64,000 bases of DNA from Sphingomonas sp. Its GTDB lineage: Bacteria > Pseudomonadota > Alphaproteobacteria > Sphingomonadales > Sphingomonadaceae. The notes under the pieces are model-generated. The model had not been told where the DNA came from. It was given only the letters and a program-made list of their open reading frames with translations, and made no database searches. Within the stretch, counting starts at the first letter, position 1; every line of letters starts with the position of its first letter. Both the position numbers and the translations under genes were made by a program. Below are positions 63,755 to 64,000 of this stretch, one piece after another. The stretch lies in assembly GCF_025362505.1 (NCBI RefSeq), contig NZ_JANYGG010000108.1:1-64000 (forward strand), in the 5' to 3' direction.

Positions 63755-64000
63755 TTACCCGTGCTTCGCGATGAACCCTTCGACCACCGGAGCGATCATG
63801 TCGCGCCACTTGCGGCCATTGAAAATCCCGTAGTGGCCCGACCCCTCGGCCATATAATATTGCTTTTGACCGGCTTTCAGCCCCTTCGCCAGCGTCAGCG
63901 CCGCGCGCGTCTGCCCAAGCCCCGAAATATCGTCCTTCTCGCCTTCGATCGCGAGCAGCGCGGTATCCTTGATCGCGCCGACGTCGACCCGCCGCCCGCG
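63755..64000 (-). CDS. Intracellular polyhydroxyalkanoate depolymerase, C-terminal part (runs off the window)
   Basis: The reverse strand gives 81 codons and a TAA at 63755-63757. The visible part has TALLAIEGEKDDISGLGQT, KQYYMAEGSGHYGIFNGRKW and a final FIAKHG. The Asp in EGEKDDI and the His in GSGHYGIFNG fit the catalytic triad of PHB depolymerase C-terminal (PHB_depo_C) proteins, which hydrolyse stored polyhydroxybutyrate. The gene continues beyond 64000. Confidence 0.85.
   Translation of the reverse strand, partial: RGRRVDVGAIKDTALLAIEGEKDDISGLGQTRAALTLAKGLKAGQKQYYMAEGSGHYGIFNGRKWRDMIAPVVEGFIAKHG

Overview
The window is a GC-rich, densely packed bacterial chromosome segment, almost certainly from a sphingomonad (Alphaproteobacteria, Sphingomonadales). 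Pointers are the three-gene proton-translocating transhydrogenase (pntAA/pntAB/pntB) preceded by a short alphaproteobacterial aa3-oxidase subunit IV-like gene, a 6S RNA between zapA and a 5-formyltetrahydrofolate cyclo-ligase gene, a DUF2842 protein, a large TonB-dependent receptor next to a catabolic operon, and palindromic intergenic repeats. No rRNA operon, intact insertion sequence, prophage or CRISPR array is visible. One tRNA (Gln, TTG) is present.

Layout. 1-11.4 kb: a truncated dimethylglycine/sarcosine dehydrogenase-like flavoenzyme, a molybdopterin-binding CinA-like protein, map, glnB, then a five-gene block (luciferase-like monooxygenase, small HTH, secreted amidohydrolase, secreted TPR protein, HTH protein) before glnA, and a double-PilZ protein. 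11.5-14.7 kb: a translationally coupled UDP-xylose synthase plus two glycosyltransferases. 14.7-17.4 kb: an amino acid permease, two small proteins and an Asp/Glu racemase-like protein. 17.6-23.4 kb: the pnt genes, interrupted by an opposite-strand CHASE2-EAL protein and a free-standing gene for a 26-residue glycine-tailed peptide with its own promoter, ribosome binding site and terminator. 23.5-26.9 kb: an NtrC-like AAA+ regulator with degenerate key motifs, two small genes bounded by three copies of a 30-bp repeat, and folP. 27-33 kb: gap, tkt, zapA, 6S RNA, a folate gene and a cell-wall hydrolase. 33-41 kb: housekeeping genes (DnaJ-like, nitroreductase, GntR, acyl-CoA dehydrogenase, Sua5, msrA, queuosine-precursor transporter) followed by a c-di-GMP group (double PilZ, single-domain response regulator, EAL phosphodiesterase).

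41.3-54.8 kb is the most obviously accessory and metabolic region. A fully overlapping operon encodes GntR regulator, Baeyer-Villiger-type monooxygenase, SDR dehydrogenase, alpha/beta hydrolase and GMC oxidoreductase. It is flanked by a convergent aldehyde dehydrogenase and a divergent TonB-dependent receptor, with palindromic candidate operators in the shared control region. Read in order, these enzymes can take an alcohol to a ketone, ester or lactone, hydroxy acid, aldehyde and acid, the logic of cyclohexanol (chn) degradation built from different protein families. 54.8-59.8 kb: a DabAB inorganic-carbon uptake pair with a divergent LysR regulator. 59.9-64 kb: tRNA-Gln, def and recR facing fmt and truA, a DUF4126 membrane protein, and the C-terminus of an intracellular PHB depolymerase.

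The most novel-looking items are the 26-aa peptide transcription unit inside the split pnt locus, the predicted ketone-oxidation operon with its operators, the degenerate NtrC-like regulator, and the repeat-bounded small genes.
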